Assembly: GCF_900454865.1 (NCBI RefSeq)
Contig: NZ_UGTV01000015.1
Location: 1,302,001 to 1,366,000, forward strand
DNA: 64,000 nt
From: Pasteurella canis
GTDB taxonomy: Bacteria; Pseudomonadota; Gammaproteobacteria; Enterobacterales; Pasteurellaceae
Direction: 5' to 3'
Shown: positions 17,641 through 27,092 of the stretch, piece after piece
Numbering within the stretch: position 1 is the stretch's first letter
How the letters are laid out: every line of letters starts with the position of its first letter
The notes under the pieces: generated by a model
Databases searched by the model: none
Told to the model about the DNA's origin: nothing
What the model saw: the letters and a program-made list of their open reading frames with translations, nothing else
Program-made: the position numbers and the translations under genes

Positions 17641-18594
17641 TTATTGCAATTGTGGTAATTTAAATCTTGCTACTCGCCCATCTACTTTTAAAGGATAGAC
17701 TTCTCCTTTATAAGTAATCTTCACATGGCTTGGTGCACCAATAATAAGCGAATAAGTAATATTATCATTAAAGCTTAATGTATCGCCCTCTTTATATTCT
17801 TTTTGTGCAAGCACTTTACCTTGCTCATTTTGCACACTAATCCAACAAGGACCTGTTACCTCAATATAAAGTTCATTTTGCTCTGTTAAAATAAGCTCAT
17901 TATCTACGATAGTCTTATCTGCTTTTTCATCTAATTTATCCATTTCTGCTTTTAACACACCAGCAGACGTGATTGGTTGAATATCTTGTGTGTTATCTAC
18001 AGGCATACTCACTGAGTGCATAGGAGTTTCTATTGAGGAAATTGCTACTGTTTCTGAGCCAATCTCTACAGGGGGGCTAGCTGAAATAGCAGAAGTTGTA
18101 GTTGTATAACTTTCAATAGGGAACGCTTTTGGTGTAGTTTCAACATAACTCTGCACTAAATTATCACGTTCAGCATTAGATTGTTTGTAGTTTTCCCACC
18201 ACCAAAGACCCGTCATCCCAGCAACAACTAGGAGCACTAATAGGCTTAGCCAACCAATCCAATGGTTATGTGAGGAATAATGATTAACAGCTCTAGTAGC
18301 TCGTGCATTTTTACCTAAATCATTTTTATAATCTTCACCAAAACGGGCATGAACCCAGACTGACTCTGGTAGTTTCAAAAATTTTGCATAACTGCGCACG
18401 TAGCCTTTCATAAAAGCGGCAGGAATAGCACTTTGTACTAATTCATTATTTTCAATTAATTGTAGAATCGAGGGTTTAAGTGCAATTTTTTTAGACACGT
18501 CTTCAAGAGATAGATTGAGGGCCTCACGAGCTTGACGAAATTGCTCACCGAGAGTCGGTTCGTTAGGTCCAATATTATTTGTCGCAGTATTCAT
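17641..18594 (-). CDS. rodZ: cytoskeletal protein RodZ
   Basis: A bitopic inner-membrane protein that links MreB to the elongation machinery and keeps rod shape. Its 317 residues show the expected layout: an N-terminal helix-turn-helix of the Xre type (GEQFRQAREALNLSLEDVSKKIALKPSIL, about 16-45), a basic juxtamembrane segment, one transmembrane helix (WIGWLSLLVLLVVAGMTGLW, about 112-131), a low-complexity periplasmic linker and a C-terminal beta domain (CWISVQNEQGKVLAQKEY). It follows pilW after 114 bases and precedes ispG, the same order as in E. coli. Confidence 0.92.
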   Translation of the reverse strand: MNTATNNIGPNEPTLGEQFRQAREALNLSLEDVSKKIALKPSILQLIENNELVQSAIPAAFMKGYVRSYAKFLKLPESVWVHARFGEDYKNDLGKNARATRAVNHYSSHNHWIGWLSLLVLLVVAGMTGLWWWENYKQSNAERDNLVQSYVETTPKAFPIESYTTTTSAISASPPVEIGSETVAISSIETPMHSVSMPVDNTQDIQPITSAGVLKAEMDKLDEKADKTIVDNELILTEQNELYIEVTGPCWISVQNEQGKVLAQKEYKEGDTLSFNDNITYSLIIGAPSHVKITYKGEVYPLKVDGRVARFKLPQLQ

Positions 18595-18708
18595 TTAGCA
18601 CCATCGAGTTATACAAAATTCAAAAGGTAAAGTTTAAAGTTGTAAGATGCCTTTTGCAATAGTAATTATATAGATAACTATACCTAATCTAGGTTTTTAG
18701 AAAATTTA

Positions 18709-19260
18709 CTAATTGTATGCTAATAAACGAAGAAGTCTTTGTGCTCTAGCCGCATCAATTTTTGCTAATAACAGTAAATTATGTTGATAACGTTCACTAT
18801 CTTTTGCAGAAAACGCACAGAGGATTAAATTTTCATAAGTATCTGCTTGTTGATAATAATGTTTTATGTTTAAAGCATCATGGAATTGCTTATAAGCTTG
18901 CTCAAACGCGCCTTGTTTACACAAAAAAACACCATAATTATTCAATACATCACCTTGCTGATGATCTAAGTTAATCGCATTTAAATAGGATTGGTTCGCT
19001 AACTCAAATGCACCTTGTTCCTGATAAAAATACGCTAACGCAGAATGTACTAAATAATAATGAGGTGCATAAGACAATGCTTTATCGAAATTGAGCTTAG
19101 CTTGTGTAAATTGATGTTCGGCTAGATAACCTAATCCTAGTTCAATACGTGCTTTTGCTGCCAACTGCTTATTAAATACTGTTGTATATGTTTGAGAAAC
19201 ACAGGCAAAAAGAAAAAGAGAAAAAACATTTACTATCCATAATTTAAAATTGCGAGTCAT
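18709..19260 (-). CDS. pilW: PilW/PilF-type outer-membrane lipoprotein for type IV pilus stability
   Basis: A TPR lipoprotein (pilotin) that assembles or stabilises the type IV pilus secretin. The 183 residues start with a lipoprotein signal whose lipobox LFAC puts the acylated cysteine at Cys20. Four or so tetratricopeptide repeats follow (GYLAEHQFTQAKLNFDKAL, AYFYQEQGAFELANQSYLNA, GVFLCKQGAFEQAYKQFHDAL). It lies between rlmN and rodZ, exactly where pilF/pilW sits in other gammaproteobacteria. It is shorter than Pseudomonas PilF (about 250). Since competence uptake in Pasteurellaceae uses a type IV pilus, it probably supports DNA uptake. Confidence 0.85.
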   Translation of the reverse strand: MTRNFKLWIVNVFSLFLFACVSQTYTTVFNKQLAAKARIELGLGYLAEHQFTQAKLNFDKALSYAPHYYLVHSALAYFYQEQGAFELANQSYLNAINLDHQQGDVLNNYGVFLCKQGAFEQAYKQFHDALNIKHYYQQADTYENLILCAFSAKDSERYQHNLLLLAKIDAARAQRLLRLLAYN

Positions 19261-19295
19261 TTTTTCTCCTTTTATATTTTGATACGTTGACTTAC

Positions 19296-20471
19296 TTAGT
19301 GATTACGTACCTCAATTTCTTGTCCAAATTGCTTTTTCTGCGCAGTACGTTTCGTGCGGTCAATCACATCACCCGCTAACTGACCACAAGCCGCATCAAT
19401 ATCATCACCACGAGTCTTACGTACAATCACTGTAAAACCATATTCCATTAATGTTTTTTGGAAACGGTCAATGCGCGTATTTGAGCTTTTCGCATAAGGT
19501 GCTTGTGGAAACGGATTCCACGGGATTAAATTGATCTTACAAGGTGTATTTTTCAATACTTGTGCAAGCTGATGTGCGTGTTCAACAGAATCATTCACGT
19601 GATCTAACATCACATATTCAATCGTCACTTTGCCGTGGTTTGCATTAGAAACACTGAGATAACGATTTACAGAATCAATTAATGTTTTGATATTATATTT
19701 TTTATTGATAGGTACAATTTCATCACGTAGCTCATCATTTGGTGCATGTAACGAAATAGCCAATGCGACATCAATCATTTCACTTAATTTATCTAAAGCA
19801 GGGACAACACCCGAAGTTGAAAGTGTGACACGACGTTTTGATAAACCATAAGCAAAATCATCAAGCATAATTTCCATTGCCGGCACTACGTTTGCCACGT
19901 TTAACAGCGGCTCTCCCATTCCCATCATGACCACGTTAGTGATTGGTCGCACACCTGTCACACCAAAGTTACCAATGATTTTTGATGCCCGCCATACCTG
20001 ACCGATAATTTCAGATACCGTTAAGTTGCGGTTAAAACCTTGTTGTGCTGTTGAACAGAAAGTGCAAGCTAGCGCACAGCCCACTTGTGAAGATACACAT
20101 AATGTCGCACGATCCGCTTCTGGAATATATACGGTTTCCACTTGCTGATCGCCCACTTGCATTGCCCATTTGATCGTACCATCCGCAGAGCGTTGTTCCA
20201 CCGCCACTTCTGGTGCTTTAATTTCAGCAACTTGTTTTAATTTATCTCTTAACTTTTTGTTAATATTAGTCATATTGTCGAAGTTATCTTCGCCAAAATG
20301 ATAAATCCATTTTACTAATTGATCGGCACGAAAAGGTTTTTCACCCAACTCTTTGAAAAACTCACGCATTTGTTGGCGCGTTAAGTTCATTAAATTGATT
20401 TTTTTCGCTGGTCCTGCAGACACATCAACAGTGTTTACTGCATTTTCAGCACAAGTTTGTTGTTCTAACAT
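19296..20471 (-). CDS. rlmN: dual-specificity 23S rRNA/tRNA adenine-C2 methyltransferase
   Basis: A radical-SAM enzyme that methylates C2 of A2503 in 23S rRNA and A37 in some tRNAs. The 391-residue protein carries the cluster motif C-x3-C-x2-C at Cys132, Cys136 and Cys139 ([10 protein letters not shown]). A conserved cysteine in [16 protein letters not shown] near the C-terminus is the methyl-accepting or resolving residue. Family signatures [10 protein letters not shown] and [11 protein letters not shown] are present. It is the first gene of the operon running down to yfgM. The region upstream carries the perM terminator and three uptake signals. Confidence 0.97.
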   Translation of the reverse strand: MLEQQTCAENAVNTVDVSAGPAKKINLMNLTRQQMREFFKELGEKPFRADQLVKWIYHFGEDNFDNMTNINKKLRDKLKQVAEIKAPEVAVEQRSADGTIKWAMQVGDQQVETVYIPEADRATLCVSSQVGCALACTFCSTAQQGFNRNLTVSEIIGQVWRASKIIGNFGVTGVRPITNVVMMGMGEPLLNVANVVPAMEIMLDDFAYGLSKRRVTLSTSGVVPALDKLSEMIDVALAISLHAPNDELRDEIVPINKKYNIKTLIDSVNRYLSVSNANHGKVTIEYVMLDHVNDSVEHAHQLAQVLKNTPCKINLIPWNPFPQAPYAKSSNTRIDRFQKTLMEYGFTVIVRKTRGDDIDAACGQLAGDVIDRTKRTAQKKQFGQEIEVRNH

Positions 20472-20585
20472 AAAGCCTCGTTGTTACACATTGCGGCATT
20501 GATAATCGCCTCTAAAAAATGAGTTGCGATTGTACAGAGTTAGTACGCATTAATCTAGCAATTTCGCCAAACTCTGTAAAAAAAC

Positions 20586-20630
20586 ACCGCACTTTTTTGC
20601 GATCTCGATCGAGAAAGAAAAAAGTGCGGT
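20586..20630 (-). terminator. terminator of perM built from an inverted pair of uptake signals
   Basis: ACCGCACTTTTTT (20586-20598) pairs with AAAAAAGTGCGGT (20618-20630) in a 13-bp stem with a 19-base loop. Reading the minus strand, T-rich sequence follows the stem. A third uptake signal lies at 20667-20675, between this hairpin and the perM stop. Confidence 0.85.
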
Positions 20631-20727
20631 AAGTTTTTTATGAGTATTAAAACTCTTTTTAAACTGACCGCACTTTTATGCTGATTTTGATTATCAAATT
20701 GAAATTCAATTCTCACTTAAAATAGTG

Positions 20728-21981
20728 TTATTTTTGATCTGCGGCTTTGGCGATGGCTTGGATTTCCGCTTCGATTTCGGCTTTTGCTTCAGCGATAACA
20801 CCTGCGATGGCTTCGTTTTTCGCTTCTTCTTTTGCGGTGGCGATCGCTTCTGCGATTTCTTCCGCGTTTTCTTCCCATTCAGCTTGCTCTTTCATTCGCT
20901 CAGCAGCTTCTTGTTTCGCATCGATAATTTCCCGATTAATATCTTTTACATCACCTAATAAAATTGCATATTTAACTGTTTCAGGGCTCGCTTCAAGGGC
21001 AATTTTTAGTACCATTGTAAGTGGTACAGAAAGCAACATTCCTACTGTACCCAACAACCAGCCCCAGAATAACAAAGAAAGGAAAACCACAAGAGTAGAT
21101 AAACCTAACGTACGCCCCATCATTTTAGGCTCAAGAATATTACCCACAATCATATTGATTGCTCCAACGCCAATAGCAACACCTAATCCAGTAGGAAAAC
21201 CATTGAGTAGTAAGGCTTGCACAACGATGGGTACTGCAGCAATGATTGAGCCGATATTGGGAATATAATTTAAGATAAAACTTAGGGTTGCCCATAAAAT
21301 CGCATATTGTACATCAGTGAGTTCAAGTAGAATATAAACACAAATCCCTGTTAATAAACTAGTTAAAGTTTTTACTCCCAGATAACTAATCACACCTTGT
21401 AAAATACGGTTGATATGATGTTCTTCACGATGAATATTCCGTACATCAGAGCTAAAAACTAGCGCTAATTTATGTTTTGCAAATGGTGCCTCACTTAACA
21501 TAAAAATAACAACTAGAAATAATACAAATACATTAGTTACAACCCCTGAAAAACTCAGTAATGTACTACTCACTAAATTCATAATGACACTAGGATCCAT
21601 ATATTCCATTGCTCGCTCAACAGAAAGATCCAAAGGAATATTCCATTTCTTGGCTAAAATAATGACACTGGCAATACGTTCGGATAATAAAAGACGATAT
21701 TGTGGAATAGATTGTGTAAATTCTCGTGCAGTACTATTAATCAAACCTAATAAGAAGAAAAACACAAATAAAATCATAATGAGAAGCAATGTAATCGCCA
21801 ACCAATGAGGTACTTTTCTATTCGTCATAAATCGAATAATAGGAGAACAAATAATGGCGATAAAAAGTGATAATAAGAACGGGATCGCAATTTCACTAGC
21901 AACTTTCACCCCTGCTAAAATAATCACAATTGATGCTAAAGCAACTAATACTTTTAAGATCGGAGAATCCACTTTGATCAT
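20728..21981 (-). CDS. AI-2E/PerM-family membrane transporter with an Ala/Glu-rich tail
   Basis: A 417-residue inner-membrane protein of the AI-2E exporter/PerM (UPF0118) family. About seven to eight hydrophobic segments fill residues 8-340, including family segments ILNYIPNIGSIIAAVPIVVQ and LGLSTLVVFLSLLFWGWLLG. Substrates of most members are unproven; roles in ion or small-molecule export have been proposed. It begins directly at the base after the glnB stop, so translation is probably coupled. The last 75 or so residues form a hydrophilic, charged Ala/Glu/Lys helix (AEAIATAKEEAKNEAIAG), which looks like an added coiled coil and is unusual for the family. Confidence 0.8.
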   Translation of the reverse strand: MIKVDSPILKVLVALASIVIILAGVKVASEIAIPFLLSLFIAIICSPIIRFMTNRKVPHWLAITLLLIMILFVFFFLLGLINSTAREFTQSIPQYRLLLSERIASVIILAKKWNIPLDLSVERAMEYMDPSVIMNLVSSTLLSFSGVVTNVFVLFLVVIFMLSEAPFAKHKLALVFSSDVRNIHREEHHINRILQGVISYLGVKTLTSLLTGICVYILLELTDVQYAILWATLSFILNYIPNIGSIIAAVPIVVQALLLNGFPTGLGVAIGVGAINMIVGNILEPKMMGRTLGLSTLVVFLSLLFWGWLLGTVGMLLSVPLTMVLKIALEASPETVKYAILLGDVKDINREIIDAKQEAAERMKEQAEWEENAEEIAEAIATAKEEAKNEAIAGVIAEAKAEIEAEIQAIAKAADQK

Positions 21982-22329
<348 letters not shown>

Positions 22330-22346
22330 CTATTTCTGACCGCACT

Positions 22347-22934
22347 TTAGTAGCTTTCACGGCGTGCCGATTTCGGTCTAAAACTTTCAATCACTTCGGG
22401 TTTAGTATCAATATAAATGCCATCAATCAGTTGTAAACAATAAGGTACAGCGCTAAAAATGCCTTTCACAATCACTTTACCATGCTCATCTTTGACCCCT
22501 TCCAACGTTTCCTTAATTGCTTTAGGTTGACCTGGTAAATTTAAAATCAAACTATTTTTGCGAATAACTCCCGCTTGGCGTGACAAAATTGCAGTTGGTA
22601 CAAAATGTAAGCTAACTTGACGCATTTGCTCCCCAAAACCTGGCATTTCACGATCCGCTACGGCTAAAGTTGCATCAGGGGTTACATCACGTTTTGCTGG
22701 ACCTGTTCCACCTGTTGTCAAGACTAAATGACAATGGCAGTCATCTACTAACTCACATAAAGTTTTTTCAATTTGTTCTTGCTCATCTGGAATCAAACGT
22801 GTTTCAACCTCGAATGGCTCACATAATGCCTTGGCTAACCATGACTGTAATTCTGGGATCCCTTGATCTTGATAAACCCCTTGCGAGGCACGATCAGACA
22901 CTGAAACTAAACCAATCTTTAAAAGTGCGGTCAT
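22347..22934 (-). CDS. mog: molybdopterin adenylyltransferase
   Basis: Activates molybdopterin with ATP to the adenylylated form that accepts molybdate. The 195 residues match MogA: LVSVSDRAS at 9-17, then VLTTGGTGPAKRDVTPDA, the MPT-binding core, and LILNLPGQPKAIKETL. It lies 18 bases after ynbB. The first codons contain an exact uptake signal (22923-22931, encoding Thr-Ala-Leu right after Met), and a second one straddles the stop (22339-22347). A ribosome-binding site AGAGGG precedes the ATG. Confidence 0.93.
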   Translation of the reverse strand: MTALLKIGLVSVSDRASQGVYQDQGIPELQSWLAKALCEPFEVETRLIPDEQEQIEKTLCELVDDCHCHLVLTTGGTGPAKRDVTPDATLAVADREMPGFGEQMRQVSLHFVPTAILSRQAGVIRKNSLILNLPGQPKAIKETLEGVKDEHGKVIVKGIFSAVPYCLQLIDGIYIDTKPEVIESFRPKSARRESY

Positions 22935-22952
22935 TTTTCCCTCTTTTTATCA

Positions 22953-23882
22953 TTAAACCCAATAATATCTGACAACATGAAAAAAAATTGGTGCAGCAAA
23001 ACATAGGCTATCCATCCTATCTAACATTCCTCCATGCCCACTAATCATGTTCCCCCAATCCTTGACTCCCATACTGCGTTTAATCGCAGACATAACCAGC
23101 CCGCCTAAAAAGCCCATCAAGCAAATTAATAAGCTAATTAAGATAGCTTGAATAGGCGTAAACGGTGTTAACCAATATAGTAATCCACCTAGAATTGATG
23201 CACTAATCACACCGCCAACAAAGCCTTCGACTGTTTTTGATGGTGATAATGTTGGAGCAATTTTATGTTTACCAAACAATTTGCCCCAAACATATTGCAG
23301 CACATCACTTGCTTGTACGACTAAGATTAAGAAAATCATCAGTAACAAATGCTTACCTTCAAAGCCTGCAATGTCTAACGTTAAAATAGCGGGAATATGT
23401 GAAATACAAAAAACAGAAATCATAATCGCCCACTGTACTTTAGTTGAGCGATCTAAGAAATGTGATGCATCGCCTAACAACGCAGATAAAATCGGTAAAA
23501 ATAGGAACGCATAGACAGGAATAAAAATAGTAAACATACTAAACCAATCAATCGCGATAAAATAATATTGCACAGGCAATATCACATAAAAACACGCAGC
23601 TAACGCAAGATGATCACCACGACGAATATAAATCAAAGAGAGGAACTCACGTAATGCCATAAAAGAAATTAAGAAAAATAAAGCAATGACACCATAAAAA
23701 CCCATAAAAGCGGCAGTAAAAATGATTAAAATCATTACCCACCATGCATTAATACGTGCATTGAGATTATCAATCACAGTATGTGGTGTTGAAAAGCCTA
23801 CTTTCCATTTAAGTGCATAGCCAATAGATGATGCAATAATAAGTGTAAAAATTAATCCCCAGAAGAGTTGCCACATTTCCAT
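22953..23882 (-). CDS. CdsA-like phosphatidate cytidylyltransferase paralogue (YnbB-like)
   Basis: An integral membrane CTP transferase of 309 residues with about eight hydrophobic segments. The C-terminal family signature is intact: SPSKTVEGFVGG, then SAIKRSMGVKDWGNMISGHGGMLDRMDS. This enzyme class makes CDP-diacylglycerol from phosphatidate and CTP. A normal cdsA is present at 35784-36650, so this is a second copy. It follows the acyltransferase gene immediately (ATG one base after the TAA) and belongs with the CDP-alcohol transferase upstream, resembling the E. coli ynbA-ynbB pair. Its specific lipid is unknown. Confidence 0.85.
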   Translation of the reverse strand: MEMWQLFWGLIFTLIIASSIGYALKWKVGFSTPHTVIDNLNARINAWWVMILIIFTAAFMGFYGVIALFFLISFMALREFLSLIYIRRGDHLALAACFYVILPVQYYFIAIDWFSMFTIFIPVYAFLFLPILSALLGDASHFLDRSTKVQWAIMISVFCISHIPAILTLDIAGFEGKHLLLMIFLILVVQASDVLQYVWGKLFGKHKIAPTLSPSKTVEGFVGGVISASILGGLLYWLTPFTPIQAILISLLICLMGFLGGLVMSAIKRSMGVKDWGNMISGHGGMLDRMDSLCFAAPIFFHVVRYYWV

Positions 23883-23883
23883 T

Positions 23884-24513
23884 TTATTCTCCTTTATGCT
23901 TTGGGTTTAATGCTAACAAGGCTTTTTCTGCACGCATTAAAAAATCGCCCTTTTCCTCACCTTGTTGATAACATAATGGTTCACCCAAATATAAATCACA
24001 CAACAATGGAATAGGTAGCATAAAACCTTTTGGTAACACATTATGCATATTACTAATCCAAACAGGTATCAGTTCTAAATCAGGATTCTGTTTAGCAACA
24101 TGATATAATCCACTTTTAAACGGTTGTAGCTGGACATCATCATCGGTTTTACGGGTGCCCTCAGGGAAAATAATCAACGAACTTTCTTGCAGTACTTCAC
24201 TGATCTTATCTGTAATCGCTTTAGGATCATTACCACCACGCTCGATCAATAACATATTAAATACTTTCTCAGCTAAGAAGCGACGTACTTTGCCTTTACT
24301 CCAGTAATCAGCTCCTGCAACAGGTCGCGTATTTTTACGCACCTCATAGGGTAGAGATACCCACAATAAAATAAAATCGCCATGACTATTATGATTGGCA
24401 TAATACAAACGATTTTTACCGTTTGTTTGTTGTGAGATATTTTTTTGCGCTCGAACCCCTGTAATAAAAGAAGTAAAGCGACAGAGAATAAAATCGATAA
24501 GTTTAGCGAGCAT
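23884..24513 (-). CDS. PlsC-like 1-acylglycerol-3-phosphate acyltransferase family protein
   Basis: A membrane-associated acyltransferase of 209 residues. The start is set at 24513 because AAGGAGA lies 6 bases upstream; the longer frame from 24549 has no such site. Motif I is NHNSHGD (His41, Asp46), the catalytic H-x4-D, and motif III is FPEGTR at about 118-123. A regular plsC makes phosphatidate; whether this one does so or acylates another substrate is open. Its first codons overlap the end of the CDP-alcohol transferase gene by 11 bases, and ynbB starts one base after its stop, so the three genes form one translationally coupled unit. Confidence 0.85.
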   Translation of the reverse strand: MLAKLIDFILCRFTSFITGVRAQKNISQQTNGKNRLYYANHNSHGDFILLWVSLPYEVRKNTRPVAGADYWSKGKVRRFLAEKVFNMLLIERGGNDPKAITDKISEVLQESSLIIFPEGTRKTDDDVQLQPFKSGLYHVAKQNPDLELIPVWISNMHNVLPKGFMLPIPLLCDLYLGEPLCYQQGEEKGDFLMRAEKALLALNPKHKGE

Positions 24514-25189
24514 TGTCTTCTCCTTGTTGTATACTAGTTGGCGTATCAAATGCAGCCGCTTTTTGAAGATTGTCTGCTGAGTTAAATCGAGGTAGCTCAG
24601 CTAATCCACTTCGAACACGTTTCACACAAGTTAGTACGAGCAATACAATCACACCCCAAGCTACCCAATATAACCAATCAGGTAATTGTGGTAAAAAAGT
24701 ATACACTAAACCAAGTAGTCCAAATAAAAAAGCTCGGTCACTTTTACCTAACGGGCCATCATAACGACGTGTTTGTCCCTGAACTTGCCCTAACACACCA
24801 CAAAATTCAGTGAGCGCAGCCAACCAAATAATCAAACCAATTAATAGAGGATCGAAAGGTGCAATGAGTGCAAATGGCAAATATAACGCAGCATCAGAAA
24901 CCACATCCGTTACTTCATTTAAATAACCACCCAAACGTGATTTTTGATTAAACTCACGTGCCAGCATGCCATCAATCGCATTCAATGCCATTCGTACGAA
25001 TAACCAAATTGGGATCAAAATAAACAACCAATGTACCGAAGCTAGGGTGCTTAATAAGATCCCTAACACGACTGAAATAGCGCAAGCAAGCAAAGTCACT
25101 TGATTAGCCGTCACACCTCGATTTGCTAATTTAACTACTGAAGGGCGCAGTATATTTTGAAATTTTGGCTTTAAATCATAAATACTCAT
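24503..25189 (-). CDS. CDP-alcohol phosphatidyltransferase-family protein (YnbA-like) with altered active-site motif
   Basis: A 228-residue membrane protein with about six hydrophobic segments. The CDP-alcohol signature normally reads D-x2-D-G-x2-A-R-x8-G-x3-D-x3-D. Here it reads N70-x2-D73-G74-x2-A77-R78-x8-G87-x3-N91-x3-D95, so the first and third aspartates are asparagine; an extra Asp99 follows. I recall the same NALDG form in E. coli YnbA, so it is probably a subfamily trait rather than decay. It is predicted to move a phosphatidyl-type group from a CDP-lipid made by the YnbB-like neighbour to an unknown alcohol. It begins 15 bases after the SLC13 gene. Confidence 0.82.
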   Translation of the reverse strand: MSIYDLKPKFQNILRPSVVKLANRGVTANQVTLLACAISVVLGILLSTLASVHWLFILIPIWLFVRMALNAIDGMLAREFNQKSRLGGYLNEVTDVVSDAALYLPFALIAPFDPLLIGLIIWLAALTEFCGVLGQVQGQTRRYDGPLGKSDRAFLFGLLGLVYTFLPQLPDWLYWVAWGVIVLLVLTCVKRVRSGLAELPRFNSADNLQKAAAFDTPTSIQQGEDNAR

Positions 25190-25204
25190 TTTTCCCTCCT
25201 CTAC

Positions 25205-27061
25205 TTAGAACGGAAACAATAAAGGAATTAAAAATACACTCACTACCATCACTAATAAAGTAAAAGGCACCCCAACTTTAACAAAGTCTGCAAACTTATA
25301 GCCACCTGGACCAAGCACCATTGTATTGACAGGCGAGGAAACGGGGGTCATAAATGCCGCAGAGGCCGCTACAGCAATAATCATAGCAAATGGCATAGGT
25401 GAAACCTGTAATTGATGGGCAATCGTAATTGCAATAGGCGCCATTAAAATAGCAGTTGCAGTATTAGAAATAAATAAACTCACTGCAGCACAAAGCAAGA
25501 ATAAGCTGACTAACACAGCATGTAATCCCAATCCGCCTACCGCCTCTAGCATTAATTTTACAGCTAAATCTACCCCACCCGTTTTTTGTAAAGCAATAGA
25601 AAATGGCATCATGCCGACAATGAGGACTAAGCTAGACCAATGAATAGATTCATAAGCACTTTTACCATCAACACAACGAAAATAACCTAGCATTAAACAA
25701 GCAATCAACGCAGCAATCACATTGGGGACAACGCCTGTTACCATCAATACGACCATTGTCAAAATTGAAAATACTGCATGTGGTGCTTGGCTTGCAGCAG
25801 GTACAGCCCGTTCTATTTCTAACGGATAATTGAGAACATAAAAATCTTTAGTATGATGTTGCATTTGCTCAATCGCCTTCCAATCACCAACTACTAAAAT
25901 TAGATCACCTAAAGAATAGCTTACTTCAGAAAAATTCCCCGTAAGTACTTCACCATCACGTTTTACACCAACAACATTTAAACCAAATTGTGAACGGAAA
26001 CGTAATTCTGCAGTCGTCTTACCAATACAATCCGAATCAGGCACTAAGGTAATTTCGGCCATGCCAATAGATTTTGCTTGCTGAGAAAAATTCTGTGTTC
26101 TAATTTCAGCCATTTCTAACTGGTTTTCTTGACAAAATTGTTCAAGATCGAGATCTGGATCACTAATATCCATCAATAAAATATCTTTCTCACGCACTTC
26201 AGATGTCCCTAATGCGGCAATAAAACTTGGTCTGAAGCGTTTCCAACGCTCAATTGCTAGGACGTTTAAGCCATAACTAGAACGTAAATGCAATTCATCT
26301 AAGGTTTTACCAATAAATACAGAGCCTTTTTTGACCACAAGACGTTTGGTCCGCTCACGCAAGCCATATTCATCAATCAGATCGTTCATAGAACGTCTAC
26401 TTGTATCTTTTGTTGTAGTTTCATTAGGTTCAGTGAGCCAACGACGTGCCACTAACATATACAAAATCCCCATAGTAAGTACAACTAACCCTATAGGCGT
26501 AAAATCAAAAAATTTAAAACGAAACTCTGTATTACGGATTAATTCAGCATTGACTACAAGATTAGGCGCTGTAGCAATTAAAGTCATCATGCCACTAATA
26601 AGACCTGCCACACTCAGCGGCATCATAAGACGTTTTGGAGAAATGTTCATTTGCTGACAAATGACTAATACCACAGGAATGAAAATGGCAACAATTCCTG
26701 TTGAGCTCATAAATGACCCTAAAATTGCAACAGCCAACATCAATAAAATCAGTACTTTCGTTTCATTATTGTTAGAGGCTTTCAATAGCCACTCACTTAC
26801 TTGGTAAGCAATTCCTGTTCGTACTATCCCTTCTCCAACAATAAACAACAACGCAATTAAAATGACATTTGGATCACTAAAGCCTGCTAGTACTTCATTA
26901 ACTGTCAAAATCCCACTTAAGGAAAATGCAACTATCACTAGTAAAGCAACCACATCCATACGGATTTTATTACGTACAAATAATATAATGGCACCCAATA
27001 AAAGTGCTAATACCCAGAATAATGGGCTTCCCCATAGTTCATTTTGCAAGCTGAGATCCAC
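25205..27061 (-). CDS. SLC13/DASS-family transporter with two RCK_C (TrkA-C) domains
   Basis: A 618-residue sodium-dependent anion transporter of the divalent anion/sodium symporter family. Two membrane halves (about 10-205 and 415-618) flank a soluble insert with two TrkA-C-type domains (SVFIGKTLDELHLRSSYGLNVLAIER about 245-270; DCIGKTTAELRFRSQFGLNVVGVKR about 335-360). The family motifs SNTATAILMAP and PVSSPVNTMVLGPGGY are in the C-terminal half. Substrates in this architecture include sulfate, dicarboxylates or other anions; I cannot decide which. The two TrkA-C domains suggest gating by a nucleotide ligand. It follows rnhB by 31 bases and leads into the YnbA-like gene. Confidence 0.82.
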   Translation of the reverse strand: MDLSLQNELWGSPLFWVLALLLGAIILFVRNKIRMDVVALLVIVAFSLSGILTVNEVLAGFSDPNVILIALLFIVGEGIVRTGIAYQVSEWLLKASNNNETKVLILLMLAVAILGSFMSSTGIVAIFIPVVLVICQQMNISPKRLMMPLSVAGLISGMMTLIATAPNLVVNAELIRNTEFRFKFFDFTPIGLVVLTMGILYMLVARRWLTEPNETTTKDTSRRSMNDLIDEYGLRERTKRLVVKKGSVFIGKTLDELHLRSSYGLNVLAIERWKRFRPSFIAALGTSEVREKDILLMDISDPDLDLEQFCQENQLEMAEIRTQNFSQQAKSIGMAEITLVPDSDCIGKTTAELRFRSQFGLNVVGVKRDGEVLTGNFSEVSYSLGDLILVVGDWKAIEQMQHHTKDFYVLNYPLEIERAVPAASQAPHAVFSILTMVVLMVTGVVPNVIAALIACLMLGYFRCVDGKSAYESIHWSSLVLIVGMMPFSIALQKTGGVDLAVKLMLEAVGGLGLHAVLVSLFLLCAAVSLFISNTATAILMAPIAITIAHQLQVSPMPFAMIIAVAASAAFMTPVSSPVNTMVLGPGGYKFADFVKVGVPFTLLVMVVSVFLIPLLFPF

Positions 27062-27092
27062 GATGCACTCCCCTAGTTAACTTGTTGATTAA

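Noticed and set aside
20725-21268. Long open frames on the plus strand opposite perM
   Set aside because: They are by-products of the repetitive codon composition of the perM tail; there is no ribosome-binding site or family similarity.
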